Shown: positions 1 through 8,456 of the stretch, one piece after another
Layout of the letters: the number at the start of each line of letters is the position of its first letter
Numbering within the stretch: position 1 is the stretch's first letter
The notes under the pieces: model-generated
The model's input: the letters and a program-made list of their open reading frames with translations, nothing else
The model's database searches: none
What the model was told of the DNA's origin: nothing
DNA from: Promicromonospora sp. AC04
GTDB lineage: Bacteria > Actinomycetota > Actinomycetes > Actinomycetales > Cellulomonadaceae
Reading direction: 5' to 3'
DNA: 64,000 nt
Assembly: GCF_003058225.1 (NCBI RefSeq)
Contig: NZ_QBUG01000004.1
Coordinates: 248,001-312,000, forward strand
Position numbers and translations under genes: made by a program

Positions 1-74
1 AGGGTGACCACGCCGCCCCTGGCCGCGCTGCGCCCCAGTGACTCGGCACGTGGTCGCGTCGGCGCCTCGCTCAT
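1..74 (-). CDS. 5' end of a further polysaccharide-cluster gene, possibly a flippase (partial)
   Basis: An ATG at 74-72 is preceded by a perfect AGGAGG (82-87, minus strand) at 7 nt spacing and opens a frame that runs off the window edge. The SD overlaps the TAG stop of the upstream pyruvyltransferase gene, so the two genes are tightly coupled. The visible start is a short hydrophilic stretch, MSEAPTRPRAESLGRSAARG, followed by GVVTL. N-termini of polysaccharide flippases (Wzx/MviN type) often look like this just before the first membrane helix, and a flippase is the one standard function missing from the cluster seen here. Existence of the gene is well supported; the function is inferred from 24 residues and context only. 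Confidence 0.5.
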   Translation of the reverse strand, partial: MSEAPTRPRAESLGRSAARGGVVT

Positions 75-85
75 CCGAACGCCTC

Positions 86-1177
86 CTAGACAGCCGGCTC
101 GACGGAACGAGGCGCCCCTCGCCCGGAGACCGCGTCCAGCACCGTGCGCTCGAGCTCCGCGAGCGTCGCCTGTGCTCTCAGCACGACCCTCCGGACCTCC
201 GGCGAACGACCGCGTGCGCCGCGGAGAAACGGGATCAGCTGCGCGGCGTCGGCCGTCGCCGAGTCCATGCTCACGCCTCTGTATCCGACGGCGGCGAAGT
301 GCTCCCGGACCTTCGACGCCGGGCTCGGGGCAAGCTCCACCGGCACAGCTCCGCCCAGCGACGCGAGAATGAGCACGTGCAGCCGGTCGCTGACCGTGAT
401 CGCGGTCTGGCGGTAGAGGCTCCGGAGCTCTGCCTCGTGGTCGATGTCGCCGCGGTCGCCCCAGGGCAGGTGCACACCGCCCAGCGACTCCGCCAGCTCC
501 CGCGCCCGGGCCTCGTCCTGGCGCACCTGCGGAACGCAGACGACGTCCAGCCCCGACTCGTCCGCGAAGGACCGGACCGCCCGCACCCACTGGTCGCCCG
601 GCCATGGCCGGGGTCCTCGCATGCTGACTACGAGCTTGCCGCGGGCGACGTCGTCGTCCCAGTACGCCGGCTCGCTGAACGCGACGTCCGGGGCCAGCGC
701 CCCGTGGCCCACGACATCGAGGCTTCGAGTGTTCCGCCACCACACGTGCTGCGAGATGCGGGACATCGCACGGTGGACCCAGACCGACGGCCCGAAGGCG
801 CCGCGCGCGACCGCGCGCGGCGGCAGCACGACCGCCCCGCCCTTCACCCGCACCGTCGCCGCGAACACCAGGTAGGCGAACTGCCGCGCGAGCATGCGGG
901 CGCTCAGGTCGAGCTCGCCGGGTTCGACCACCAGTGCCGGACGGCGCGATCGGACGAGCGCACCGAAGAACGAGCCGAGCTGGCGTGTGCTGTAGACACG
1001 GTCCGACGCGCGGACGCCGAGCCGCTCCAGCCACCGCTGCGGTGCGCTGCCGACGTAGACGTCGGCGGCCTCGGTCGCCGTCCGCACCCACGCGAAGACC
1101 CGCTCGCGGATCAGGGCGTCGCCGATGTTGGGATAGTCGCCAGTCATCATCGCGAAGACACGGGAACCTTCTGCCAT
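86..1177 (-). CDS. polysaccharide pyruvyl transferase family protein
   Basis: Member of the family that transfers pyruvate ketals from phosphoenolpyruvate to sugars of cell-surface polysaccharides; 363 residues, normal for the family. Visible features are an N-terminal NIGD motif (about residues 17-20) after a short beta strand and the C-terminal SDRLHVLI segment typical of the fold. The start was placed at ATG 1177 and not at the in-frame ATG 1234, because GGAAGGA lies 7 nt before it and directly follows the stop of the upstream reductase gene, while the longer start would overlap that gene by 43 nt and has no comparable SD. The gene is the penultimate visible member of the minus-strand polysaccharide operon. 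The acceptor sugar cannot be told from sequence. Confidence 0.85.
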   Translation of the reverse strand: MAEGSRVFAMMTGDYPNIGDALIRERVFAWVRTATEAADVYVGSAPQRWLERLGVRASDRVYSTRQLGSFFGALVRSRRPALVVEPGELDLSARMLARQFAYLVFAATVRVKGGAVVLPPRAVARGAFGPSVWVHRAMSRISQHVWWRNTRSLDVVGHGALAPDVAFSEPAYWDDDVARGKLVVSMRGPRPWPGDQWVRAVRSFADESGLDVVCVPQVRQDEARARELAESLGGVHLPWGDRGDIDHEAELRSLYRQTAITVSDRLHVLILASLGGAVPVELAPSPASKVREHFAAVGYRGVSMDSATADAAQLIPFLRGARGRSPEVRRVVLRAQATLAELERTVLDAVSGRGAPRSVEPAV

Positions 1178-1191
1178 CTCCAGGTCCTTCC

Positions 1192-2658
1192 TCAGCGAGC
1201 GAGCGCGCGTCGTGCGCGGCGGACGAGTCGCCATGCCTCACCCTTCAGCCGGCCACGAAGCCGTTGTGTGATGGGCCGGGACAGCCTGTCGTGCTTGCGC
1301 ACCAACGGGCGCATGGGTTCGAGGTAGACGTTGAGGTCCCCGGCAGCCTTGGCGCGCTCGAAGAGCTCGAAACTCAGCTCCGAGAGCTTCCGGCGCTCCC
1401 TGACGAGCCGCACCCGACGCCGGGGCACGCGGTACCCGGGCGCCACCCGCTTGCGCGGCACCCACTTGCCGTCGGCCACGTCGTCGGCGAGCCGGACCGC
1501 CAGCCCGTCCCGCCGGTGCCGGAAGTTCCCCGCCTGTGCCTGGGCGAGCTCCTCGGTCGTGACGGGCTCGAGATGGACCTTCCCGTGCTCGGCACCGGAC
1601 CACAGGATTCGCTCGGCGGCCTCGGTCCGCGTCACGACGACGTTCGTTCCCCGAGGGTCGGCCTCGTACCGCGGGATCCAGGCATCGCCGAAGACGACGT
1701 CCGCGGACTCGGCGTACACGTCGTCACAGAAGTTGCAGGCGTTGAGCTGGAACGACGCATGGCCCCACTGCCCGCCGACCAGACGTCCGGGCAGCTCGGT
1801 GGCGGGACGTGTCGAGCCGGCACCCCAGGCACCGAACCGGTAACGCTTCGCGCTCGCGCCCGGGTCCTTGATCCGGAAGTCCACCCGCTCGAGGTCGTCC
1901 GGTGCGATCCCCTCCTGCCACGCGAGCGACTCGGCGAACCCGGACGCCTTCATGTGGCCGCAGACGATCCCGACGAGACAGCCGAACTGCGCCGCGAGCA
2001 CCTCGTCCTCGCGCATCAGCAACCGCATCGCCTGGACGAAGCACGGGACTCCGACGAGCGCGTACGTCTTTCCGTCGCCGCGCAGCTCGGCCACGACGGA
2101 GGCGAAGGTGGTCGAGTAGTAGGCCGACTTCCGGCTGTTCAGGAGCTCGTCCGGTGTCTCGGCCGTCCGGTACTCGAACAGGCGCGGGCCGCCCGACGTC
2201 GGGCCCACGTGCACCACCCGATCGACCTCGCCACGCTCCAGGAGCTGTGCGAGGAACCAGCTCGTCAGCCCCCCGGAGCTGCTCCGGTAGATGTCGTCCT
2301 CATCCGTGAGGCGGCCGGCGTAGGTGCCCCGATAGCGCCCGATCCGGGGGTCCCTGGGGAGCTCCTCCCCGAAGACCTCGCCACTGACTTGATCCTCGTC
2401 GGGAGACTCGTCGGCGAACGGGCAGGTACGCGCGGCAGCCGCGAGCGCGTCCCGGCCGACGCCGCTCGCGTCGGCCTCGTAGTACCCGTACCGGCCGATC
2501 TGGACCGAGATCGCGCCGCCGGTGCGGACCGAGCATGCGCCGCAGCCCACACACATCCGTCGGTCGATCACGTCGAGGATCGTCGGCTCCGGCGATGCGG
2601 CTCCGGCCGCGCTCTCCGCGCACCGCGCCGCGGCACTCGGTCCTCCGGTGGGCGCCAT
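1192..2658 (-). CDS. coenzyme F420 hydrogenase/dehydrogenase beta-subunit-like reductase of the polysaccharide cluster
   Basis: 488 residues resembling the F420 hydrogenase/dehydrogenase beta-subunit family. An N-terminal ferredoxin-type CVGCGAC motif (C36, C39, C42) implies an iron-sulfur cluster, and a second cysteine pair lies in NACNFCDD in the C-terminal half. Members often sit beside pyruvyltransferases in surface-polysaccharide loci, where they are presumed to be flavin/Fe-S redox enzymes acting on a sugar or on the pyruvyl donor; the true reaction is unknown. The ATG at 2658 overlaps the stop of the upstream glycosyltransferase as TGATG, with GGGAG upstream, indicating translational coupling; a GTG one codon earlier is possible. 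Fourteen bases separate its stop from the pyruvyltransferase start. Confidence 0.82.
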   Translation of the reverse strand: MAPTGGPSAAARCAESAAGAASPEPTILDVIDRRMCVGCGACSVRTGGAISVQIGRYGYYEADASGVGRDALAAAARTCPFADESPDEDQVSGEVFGEELPRDPRIGRYRGTYAGRLTDEDDIYRSSSGGLTSWFLAQLLERGEVDRVVHVGPTSGGPRLFEYRTAETPDELLNSRKSAYYSTTFASVVAELRGDGKTYALVGVPCFVQAMRLLMREDEVLAAQFGCLVGIVCGHMKASGFAESLAWQEGIAPDDLERVDFRIKDPGASAKRYRFGAWGAGSTRPATELPGRLVGGQWGHASFQLNACNFCDDVYAESADVVFGDAWIPRYEADPRGTNVVVTRTEAAERILWSGAEHGKVHLEPVTTEELAQAQAGNFRHRRDGLAVRLADDVADGKWVPRKRVAPGYRVPRRRVRLVRERRKLSELSFELFERAKAAGDLNVYLEPMRPLVRKHDRLSRPITQRLRGRLKGEAWRLVRRARRALAR

Positions 2659-3662
2659 CACGTCTCCCGGCCGAGGACTGCCCGATAGGTGTCCCGGTGC
2701 AGACGCCCGACCTGGTCCCAGTCCCGGTTCCGGAGGTTCGGGGAGCCCGTCCGGCGCCCCGTCCGCGCCGAGGAGATCGCCTTCTCGATGTCGTCAGCGG
2801 TCAGCGGCCCGTCGAACAGATGCACCCATCCGGCGCCGACCTCCTGGTCCAGCGCCTCCGAGGACCCGCTGCGCGGCATCAGGACGGGCCGGTCCAACGA
2901 GAGCGCCAGGAGGGCCGCGCCGGAGTTGTGGAAGTTCGTGTACGCCAGGACCACGAGCTCGGCCGAGCGGATCTCCCGCACGAGGTCGTCGTCGCTCACG
3001 AACTCGAGCCGATGGCTGACCCGGTGGTCCGCCGCGGCCGCGGCCCGCACGGCGTCGGCGATGCTCTCGTCGAGGGCCTTGCCGACGATCCGGAGATCAA
3101 GCTCCTCGTCCGGAAGCTGGGCGAAGACGTCGAGCAGCCGCTCGATCCCCTTGTACGGGCGGATCCGCCCGAACTGGAGAAGACGCCCCCGGACCTGGCC
3201 CCAGCTCGGGTCGAGGTGGAACCGTCCCCGGAAGTGCCCGTGCGGGATCTCGACCGACCAGGTGCCCTCGGGCACCTTCGTCGCCGGGTTCAGGACGATG
3301 CGCAGCCTGGTCTGCCGGTCGATCGCCGCCAGGATCCGTCGCTCGCCCCTCGTACCCGACTCGTGCGGTTCCTCGTTGTGCACCGTGCGGACCAGAGGGA
3401 TACCGCTCACGGAGAGCCTGACCAGCACCGCCCGCATGAGGAGGCGCTTGACCATCGTCCCCGGCGCGGTCCGATGCCGTACCAGCGACTCCGGCCAGTG
3501 GACATGGAAGATGTCGTACGTGCCGAGGAGCGCACGGCCCCACGAGAAGGACAGGACCTCGACCTCGGCGGGCACGGCGCCCTCGTAGATCTGGTCGACG
3601 TACCGCGTGTTGCCGCCGGTACGGTCTCCGGCGGTGTGGAGCACTCGCACCGCCTCAGGCAC
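2658..3662 (-). CDS. glycosyltransferase (GT4/GT-B-like) of the polysaccharide cluster
   Basis: About 334 residues with the look of a GT-B glycosyltransferase. It begins VRVLHTAGDRTGGNTRYVDQ, has YDIFHVHWPES as the donor-side strand, LLQFGRIRPYKGIERLL marking the start of the C-terminal Rossmann half, and an E-rich SSEALDQEVG segment near the nucleotide-sugar site. It would add one sugar to the lipid-linked repeat unit at the inner membrane face. The frame is open up to 3785, but that extension is low-complexity Arg/Thr and overlaps the kinase gene. The GTG at 3662 overlaps the upstream stop by 8 nt and is preferred; GTG 3650 is an alternative. Donor and acceptor are unknown. Confidence 0.78.
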   Translation of the reverse strand: MPEAVRVLHTAGDRTGGNTRYVDQIYEGAVPAEVEVLSFSWGRALLGTYDIFHVHWPESLVRHRTAPGTMVKRLLMRAVLVRLSVSGIPLVRTVHNEEPHESGTRGERRILAAIDRQTRLRIVLNPATKVPEGTWSVEIPHGHFRGRFHLDPSWGQVRGRLLQFGRIRPYKGIERLLDVFAQLPDEELDLRIVGKALDESIADAVRAAAAADHRVSHRLEFVSDDDLVREIRSAELVVLAYTNFHNSGAALLALSLDRPVLMPRSGSSEALDQEVGAGWVHLFDGPLTADDIEKAISSARTGRRTGSPNLRNRDWDQVGRLHRDTYRAVLGRET

Positions 3663-5322
3663 CGGTACCCGCCTGCGACGTTTGGCCTTCCTTGTGCACC
3701 GGGTGCACCGGGTCGAACGGGTGCCGCGCCGACCGGCGGCTCGAGCCCGCCTCGACGGGTGACCCGTCGGGGGCGACGTCATCAAGCTCAGGATCGGGCT
3801 TCGCAGGGCCAGGGCCGTCGTCGTCCGCGCCCGTCGCCGTCAGCCCGGACAGGCGACCGACGCCGTCCCGCACCACGTCGGCCAGGCCGCCGAGCACACC
3901 GCTGGCCCGCCAGCGGCGCGGGGCGTCCTCGCTGGTCCGGGCGGGCTCCTTGCCCTGCACCGAGTCCACCGGACCGTAGGCGTAGTACCCGCCGTACCCG
4001 TAGCCCGCGCGTTCGACGGCGGCGACCCGGTTCACCACCACTCCGAGCACTCGGGCTCCGACGGTATCAAGCGCGCCGAGCGCCTCGGTCAGCTGAGGGC
4101 GATGGGTGATCCCCGCCCCGACGACCACTACGGCGCCACCCGTCATCTTCGCCAGGATGGCGCCGTCGGTCACCGGCAGCAGCGGGGCCGTGTCGGCGAT
4201 CACGACGTCGTACGCATCGGCCAGCTCGGCGAGCAGCGCCGCCATGCTCTGCGACCCCAGCAGCTCGCTCGGGTTCGGCGGAACCTGCCCGGACGGCAGG
4301 ACGTGGAGATTCGACGTGCCCCAGGGCTGGATCGCGTCCTCGTGCCTCACGCGCCCGATCAGGACCGTCGTCAGGCCCACGGACCCCTCGAGCCCCAGGT
4401 ACCCCGAGACGGACGGGCGCCTCAGGTCGGCGTCGATCAGCAGCACCCGAGAGCCCGCGTCGGCCAGCGTGATGGCCAGGTTGATGCTCGTCGTCGACTT
4501 GCCCTCTCCGGGCAAGGCCGAGGTGATCACGAAGACGCGTGGCCCGCCGCCGACCTCGAGGAACTGCAGGTTCGTGCGGAGTCTCCGGAACGCCTCGGCG
4601 CGCGGCGCATGCGGGCTCTCCTGGACGATGAGCGGATGCTCGGCGACGTCCTCGTCGAAGTTGATCACCCCGATCACCGACGCGTCGGTCAGCTTCTGGA
4701 CGTCGCTCTGGGACCGGATCTTCGTGTCGAGCATCTCCCGCAGGAACGCGAGGCCCACCCCCAGGAAGGCACCCAGGAAGAGCCCGAGCGTGAGAACCAC
4801 CGCCGTATTCGGTGACACCGGCCTCGATGGCACCGTAGCGTCGCGAACCGTACTGATCGTGACGGAGGCCGCTGTGTCACCCGCGGAACGCTCCAGCTCC
4901 GGGACGACGACCGCCAGGCTCTCCGCGATCCCGTCCGCTGTCCGCGCCGCGAGGTCGGGCGAGGAGTCGGCGACCGTTATCGTGATCAGGACCGTCTCCG
5001 CCGGCTGCTCCGCCTGCACCCGCCCCGCGAGCGAGGTGACGGAGTCGTCGAGCCCCAGGCTCTCGATCACGGGCTCGAGGACGCGCGGGCTGGTGATGAG
5101 CTCCGCGTACGACTTCACCTTACGGACCGTGAAGTTGTTGCCCTCGATCATCTCGTTGAGCGAGGTCCCACCGCCGACCGCCACATAGACCTGGGACGAC
5201 GCGCGATACATCGGGGTCATTGTCAGGAGGATCACGACGGCGGCGATCACCGCGGCGACGACCGTGGCGACGACCGTCACCCACCGCTTCCGAAGTACGT
5301 TGAGGTATTCGTTCGCTTCCAA
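3655..5322 (-). CDS. polysaccharide co-polymerase/bacterial tyrosine autokinase (Wzz-BY-kinase fusion)
   Basis: 555 residues. Membrane helices near 13-35 and 172-195 bracket an extracytoplasmic Wzz domain. The cytoplasmic BY-kinase domain has Walker A ALPGEGKST (about 269-277), Walker A' LLIDADLRRP (about 295-303) and Walker B VVIADTAP (373-380). A tyrosine cluster, YGYGGYYAY (441-449), is the likely autophosphorylation tail and is followed by about 100 acidic, disordered residues. It should control chain length and export by cycles of phosphorylation, reversed by the LMW phosphatase at 12984-13535. The start codon is TTG, chosen because GAGGAA lies 6 nt upstream. It heads the distal half of the cluster after a 130-bp gap (5323-5452) in which I see no convincing promoter or terminator. 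Confidence 0.92.
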   Translation of the reverse strand: MEANEYLNVLRKRWVTVVATVVAAVIAAVVILLTMTPMYRASSQVYVAVGGGTSLNEMIEGNNFTVRKVKSYAELITSPRVLEPVIESLGLDDSVTSLAGRVQAEQPAETVLITITVADSSPDLAARTADGIAESLAVVVPELERSAGDTAASVTISTVRDATVPSRPVSPNTAVVLTLGLFLGAFLGVGLAFLREMLDTKIRSQSDVQKLTDASVIGVINFDEDVAEHPLIVQESPHAPRAEAFRRLRTNLQFLEVGGGPRVFVITSALPGEGKSTTSINLAITLADAGSRVLLIDADLRRPSVSGYLGLEGSVGLTTVLIGRVRHEDAIQPWGTSNLHVLPSGQVPPNPSELLGSQSMAALLAELADAYDVVIADTAPLLPVTDGAILAKMTGGAVVVVGAGITHRPQLTEALGALDTVGARVLGVVVNRVAAVERAGYGYGGYYAYGPVDSVQGKEPARTSEDAPRRWRASGVLGGLADVVRDGVGRLSGLTATGADDDGPGPAKPDPELDDVAPDGSPVEAGSSRRSARHPFDPVHPVHKEGQTSQAGTGA

Positions 5323-5452
5323 GAGTTTCCTCGTCGTCTCGAACTGAATGGCCTAGTTACGCGATATGCGCATTACGACCACACCAAGGCCTGTCGTCTG
5401 ACCGAGGGTAGCCCGCACGCATTGACTGCGCGCCCGGGACGCATCAAACATT

Positions 5453-6334
5453 TCACGGTGAGCCGCCCGCCAGATGCGTCCGCACGAACAACCAACCACT
5501 TTGCATGAACTGCGCCGGATCCACGGTTATGGCCCTGGCCAGAAACCCGGCGGCCGATACCGGCGCCCCCGACACCTGCGCGTGCCTGGCCCGATACAAG
5601 AGTTCCTGGCATCGCACGCCCCGACGCGAAAGGCTGTGGTCAGGAATCCCGAGCCAAGCCCCGTAATACCTCCTGATCCTCTGCTTGCAGTCCAGGACAC
5701 CACGCGCGGCCGTGGTTGATTTACCCCCGTACATCCGGTATTTGAGTGCCACCGCCGAATGCCGGACCAACATGCCCGCCAAGGAAAGCCTGATAAAGAG
5801 CTCGAAATCCTCCGCGTAACGCGTGTGCAGCTGCGGCGGAAGCCGCTCGCCCTCGGTGACCAGCACCGACCGCCGGATCACCGCACCCCCGGGCGGCCAC
5901 GGGCCGAATCCCGACCTCATGATCACGTCCAGCGAGATCTCGCCGTACTTCGACGGCCATGGTCGTTCGGATCCGTCGGGCCAGACGCCGCGGACGTCGC
6001 CGCCGGCCGCGACGACGTCGGGCGCTTCGTCGAGAACCTTTATCGACTCGCGCACGCCGCCGGGCACGAGCTCGTCATCGGCGTCGAGCAGAACAACGTA
6101 CGTGCCCGACGCCGCGCGCAACCCCGCCTGGCGTGCTGCCGATGCGCCGCTGTTCTGCTGAAACAGCACGCGCGCCCCGTGCCTGCGAGCGATCTCCGTC
6201 GTCGCATCCATTGATCCGTCGTCGACGACGATCACCTCGTCCGCGGCCGCGGCAAAGGCGCTGTCGACGGTCGCGCCCAGGGTCGCCGCCGCGTTGAACG
6301 CGGGGATCACCACCGACAGCCCGGGCTCAGGCAT
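5453..6334 (-). CDS. family 2 glycosyltransferase
   Basis: 293 residues with a classic GT-A layout: LSVVIPAFNAAATLG at the start, EVIVVDDGSMD for the nucleotide site, VVLLDADDEL as the metal-binding DxD, and YAEDFELFIRLSLAG in the acceptor region. There are no membrane helices, so it is a cytoplasmic, membrane-associated transferase of the repeat-unit pathway. ATG 6334 is preferred over the longer open frame to 6436 because GGGGAG lies 8 nt upstream and the start overlaps the Wzy-like gene by only 8 nt. The sugar specificity cannot be read. Confidence 0.88.
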   Translation of the reverse strand: MPEPGLSVVIPAFNAAATLGATVDSAFAAAADEVIVVDDGSMDATTEIARRHGARVLFQQNSGASAARQAGLRAASGTYVVLLDADDELVPGGVRESIKVLDEAPDVVAAGGDVRGVWPDGSERPWPSKYGEISLDVIMRSGFGPWPPGGAVIRRSVLVTEGERLPPQLHTRYAEDFELFIRLSLAGMLVRHSAVALKYRMYGGKSTTAARGVLDCKQRIRRYYGAWLGIPDHSLSRRGVRCQELLYRARHAQVSGAPVSAAGFLARAITVDPAQFMQSGWLFVRTHLAGGSP

Positions 6335-7568
6335 GGACCAGCTCCCCTCGGAACGTATGGCTGTCCGCGGGAAGCGCGGCCTGCGGTGCGGTGCGCCCGG
6401 CGCGCTGCAGCAGGTGCGTCGAGATGAACGGCGCAAGTGCGTACAACGCCATGAACGGAATGACCTCGATCGACTGGTAGACGAACGTCTCGAGCATTCC
6501 CCCGATCAGGCCCGCACGAAGCCACGAGTGCGATCTGTCCACGGCCCAGATCGACTGGCTCATGATGAGGTAGAACAGCACGACCCCGAGAACTCCGAAG
6601 CTCACGAGCTGCTGGAAGAAACCCGACTCGACGACTCCGGCGGAACCACCACCGAAGTTCTCCGTCACGTTCGTATACATGCCGGTCCAGCCCCCGATGA
6701 CGAGCGGGGAGTCGGACCACAGCTCGGCGGCCTGGAACCACTTGGTCACGCGGCCCTCATTGCCCGCGGCGTCAACGCTCAGCGAGCCAAGAATCCGTTC
6801 CGCATAGACAGTTCCGCTGAATACGGCGGCTCCTGCGAGAAGCAGCCCTGATCCCCAGTAGACATACCGGATCCTGGTCGACAGGCGCCTTGCCGTGAAC
6901 ACATAGGCAACAAACCCGAGTGCCAGGATCATCGCCCCGGAACGGGAGAAGCTGACGACGATGGCGATGGCGAACAGCCCGGCCAGCACGGCGTAGACGG
7001 GACGCTTCCGCGAGCTCCAGAACTCCATGAATACGAATACGAGCATCGCGATGAACAACGGATAGTGCAGATAGTTGCCGGTCATCGACGACGGGCGCAC
7101 GAGGCCACCCATGCTCGCGAGGTCGCTGCCGGGAAAGGTGTCGAGAAGGAGCTGGCCCTGCTGCAGGAAACCCACGGTGACGGAGGCGATCCCGGCGAGC
7201 CCCAGCCAGAACGCGACGGGCACGTCGCCCGCGTCCTCCGCCTCGCGCGAGCTGAGGACCAGGATGGTCACGGCGAAGAAGGCCATGACCCCGACGTAGA
7301 TCCACCCCGCCGCGCTCGCCTTGACGACCGTCACGTAGGCGGCCGACACCATAGCGACCAACAGGAACAGATAGACCGTCCAGACGCGCCGTGCCTGGCC
7401 CGGACGATTTGTGCCACGCGCCATCAGGAGAGCCACCACGAAGGCCAGCATCGCGAGCGCCTGCCCCACGTAGGCGACCTGCTTGCCGAGCGACGTCTCC
7501 AGCACTCCGCGGGTGCAGGCAGCCACTACGCACACCGCGAACGTGACGGTGAGCAGGGCCTTACGCAC
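6327..7568 (-). CDS. O-antigen/exopolysaccharide polymerase-like membrane protein (Wzy/WaaL type)
   Basis: 413 residues, almost entirely hydrophobic, with roughly ten to twelve predicted membrane helices. The largest non-membrane stretch, between about 275 and 325 (VDAAGNEGRVTKWFQ... and VTENFGGGSAGVVESGFFQ), resembles the periplasmic loop of Wzy/O-antigen ligases with its E-S-G-F pattern. In this cluster it would polymerize lipid-linked repeat units at the outer face of the membrane. The start is GTG 7568, overlapping the preceding gene by 8 nt. Polymerase and ligase cannot be separated by sequence reading, but the co-polymerase in the same operon favours a polymerase. Confidence 0.83.
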   Translation of the reverse strand: MRKALLTVTFAVCVVAACTRGVLETSLGKQVAYVGQALAMLAFVVALLMARGTNRPGQARRVWTVYLFLLVAMVSAAYVTVVKASAAGWIYVGVMAFFAVTILVLSSREAEDAGDVPVAFWLGLAGIASVTVGFLQQGQLLLDTFPGSDLASMGGLVRPSSMTGNYLHYPLFIAMLVFVFMEFWSSRKRPVYAVLAGLFAIAIVVSFSRSGAMILALGFVAYVFTARRLSTRIRYVYWGSGLLLAGAAVFSGTVYAERILGSLSVDAAGNEGRVTKWFQAAELWSDSPLVIGGWTGMYTNVTENFGGGSAGVVESGFFQQLVSFGVLGVVLFYLIMSQSIWAVDRSHSWLRAGLIGGMLETFVYQSIEVIPFMALYALAPFISTHLLQRAGRTAPQAALPADSHTFRGELVHA

Positions 7569-8376
7569 GGCCGGCCCGCGCTCTCATCGGACGCACGGCG
7601 TCGATCTGGTTCACCACCCGGGCCCGTTCTCCCACGGGTACCAGGCAGTGCGGATGCTTCCGGTAGAACCGCCGGGCCGAGGAGAGCTCGAGCTTCCATG
7701 CCTGCGCCGAGAACCCCCGTCCGGTCTCCCGGCCCCAGCCGTGCCGCCAGCGCACGTCGCCGTCCACCCGGACGCTCATCCCGTGCTCCCAGGCCCGCAG
7801 CCCGAGGTCCGCGTCCTCGTAGTAGACGAAGAAGCCGGGGTCCCAGCCGCCGAGCGTCTCGAAGTCGGCACGCGTGATCGCCAGCGCGGCACCCATCACC
7901 CAGACCACCTGGATCAGCTCGCCGGGACCCGCGAAGCGCAGGTACCGGTCGTCGCGCAGACGCATCAGGTGCCTGAGCTTGCGTGTCGGGTACGGCGTGC
8001 CCCGTCCGTTCTCCTGGGGCGATCCGTCGGCGTTCACCAGCTGGGGAGCCACGATCCCACCGTGCCGCCGCACCTGGTCGGCGAGGGTCGCGATCCCGTC
8101 GGGCGTGACTGTGACGTCGGGGTTGCAGAAGATCAGCACCTCGGAGTCGGTCACCGACGCTCCCACGTTGTTCGCCGCGGAGAACCCTCGGTTCGAGCCG
8201 AGCGCGACGACCTCCCCGCCGAGCCGGCGCGCGACCTCCCTCGAGTCGTCCGACGAGCCGTTGTCGACCACCGTCCATCGGTACGGCACGAACTGCTGGC
8301 CGGCCCAGAACCGCTCGAGGGCACGTGCGCTGTTGTACGAGACGGTGATCAGGCTGACCTCGTCAGAGGACGTCAC
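7561..8376 (-). CDS. family 2 glycosyltransferase (rhamnosyltransferase-like)
   Basis: 271 residues, GT-A fold: LITVSYNSARALERF at the N-terminus, WTVVDNGSSDDS, LGSNRGFSAANN, and FCNPDVTV in the DxD position. The segment GFFVYYEDADLGLRAW is characteristic of the WbbL/rhamnosyltransferase branch. It likely adds an early sugar, often rhamnose, to the lipid carrier. GTG 8376 has AGGAGAG 7 nt upstream. An 80-bp gap separates it from the sugar transferase upstream, and its stop (TAA) lies inside the Wzy-like gene. Confidence 0.87.
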   Translation of the reverse strand: MTSSDEVSLITVSYNSARALERFWAGQQFVPYRWTVVDNGSSDDSREVARRLGGEVVALGSNRGFSAANNVGASVTDSEVLIFCNPDVTVTPDGIATLADQVRRHGGIVAPQLVNADGSPQENGRGTPYPTRKLRHLMRLRDDRYLRFAGPGELIQVVWVMGAALAITRADFETLGGWDPGFFVYYEDADLGLRAWEHGMSVRVDGDVRWRHGWGRETGRGFSAQAWKLELSSARRFYRKHPHCLVPVGERARVVNQIDAVRPMRARAGRA

Positions 8377-8456
8377 GGGTTTCTCTCCTTGTCGGGCCCT
8401 GGCGTCAGGGCTTGTTCTTGGTCGGGGTCTCGGGGCCAGTCAGTCTCGGGGCCGGG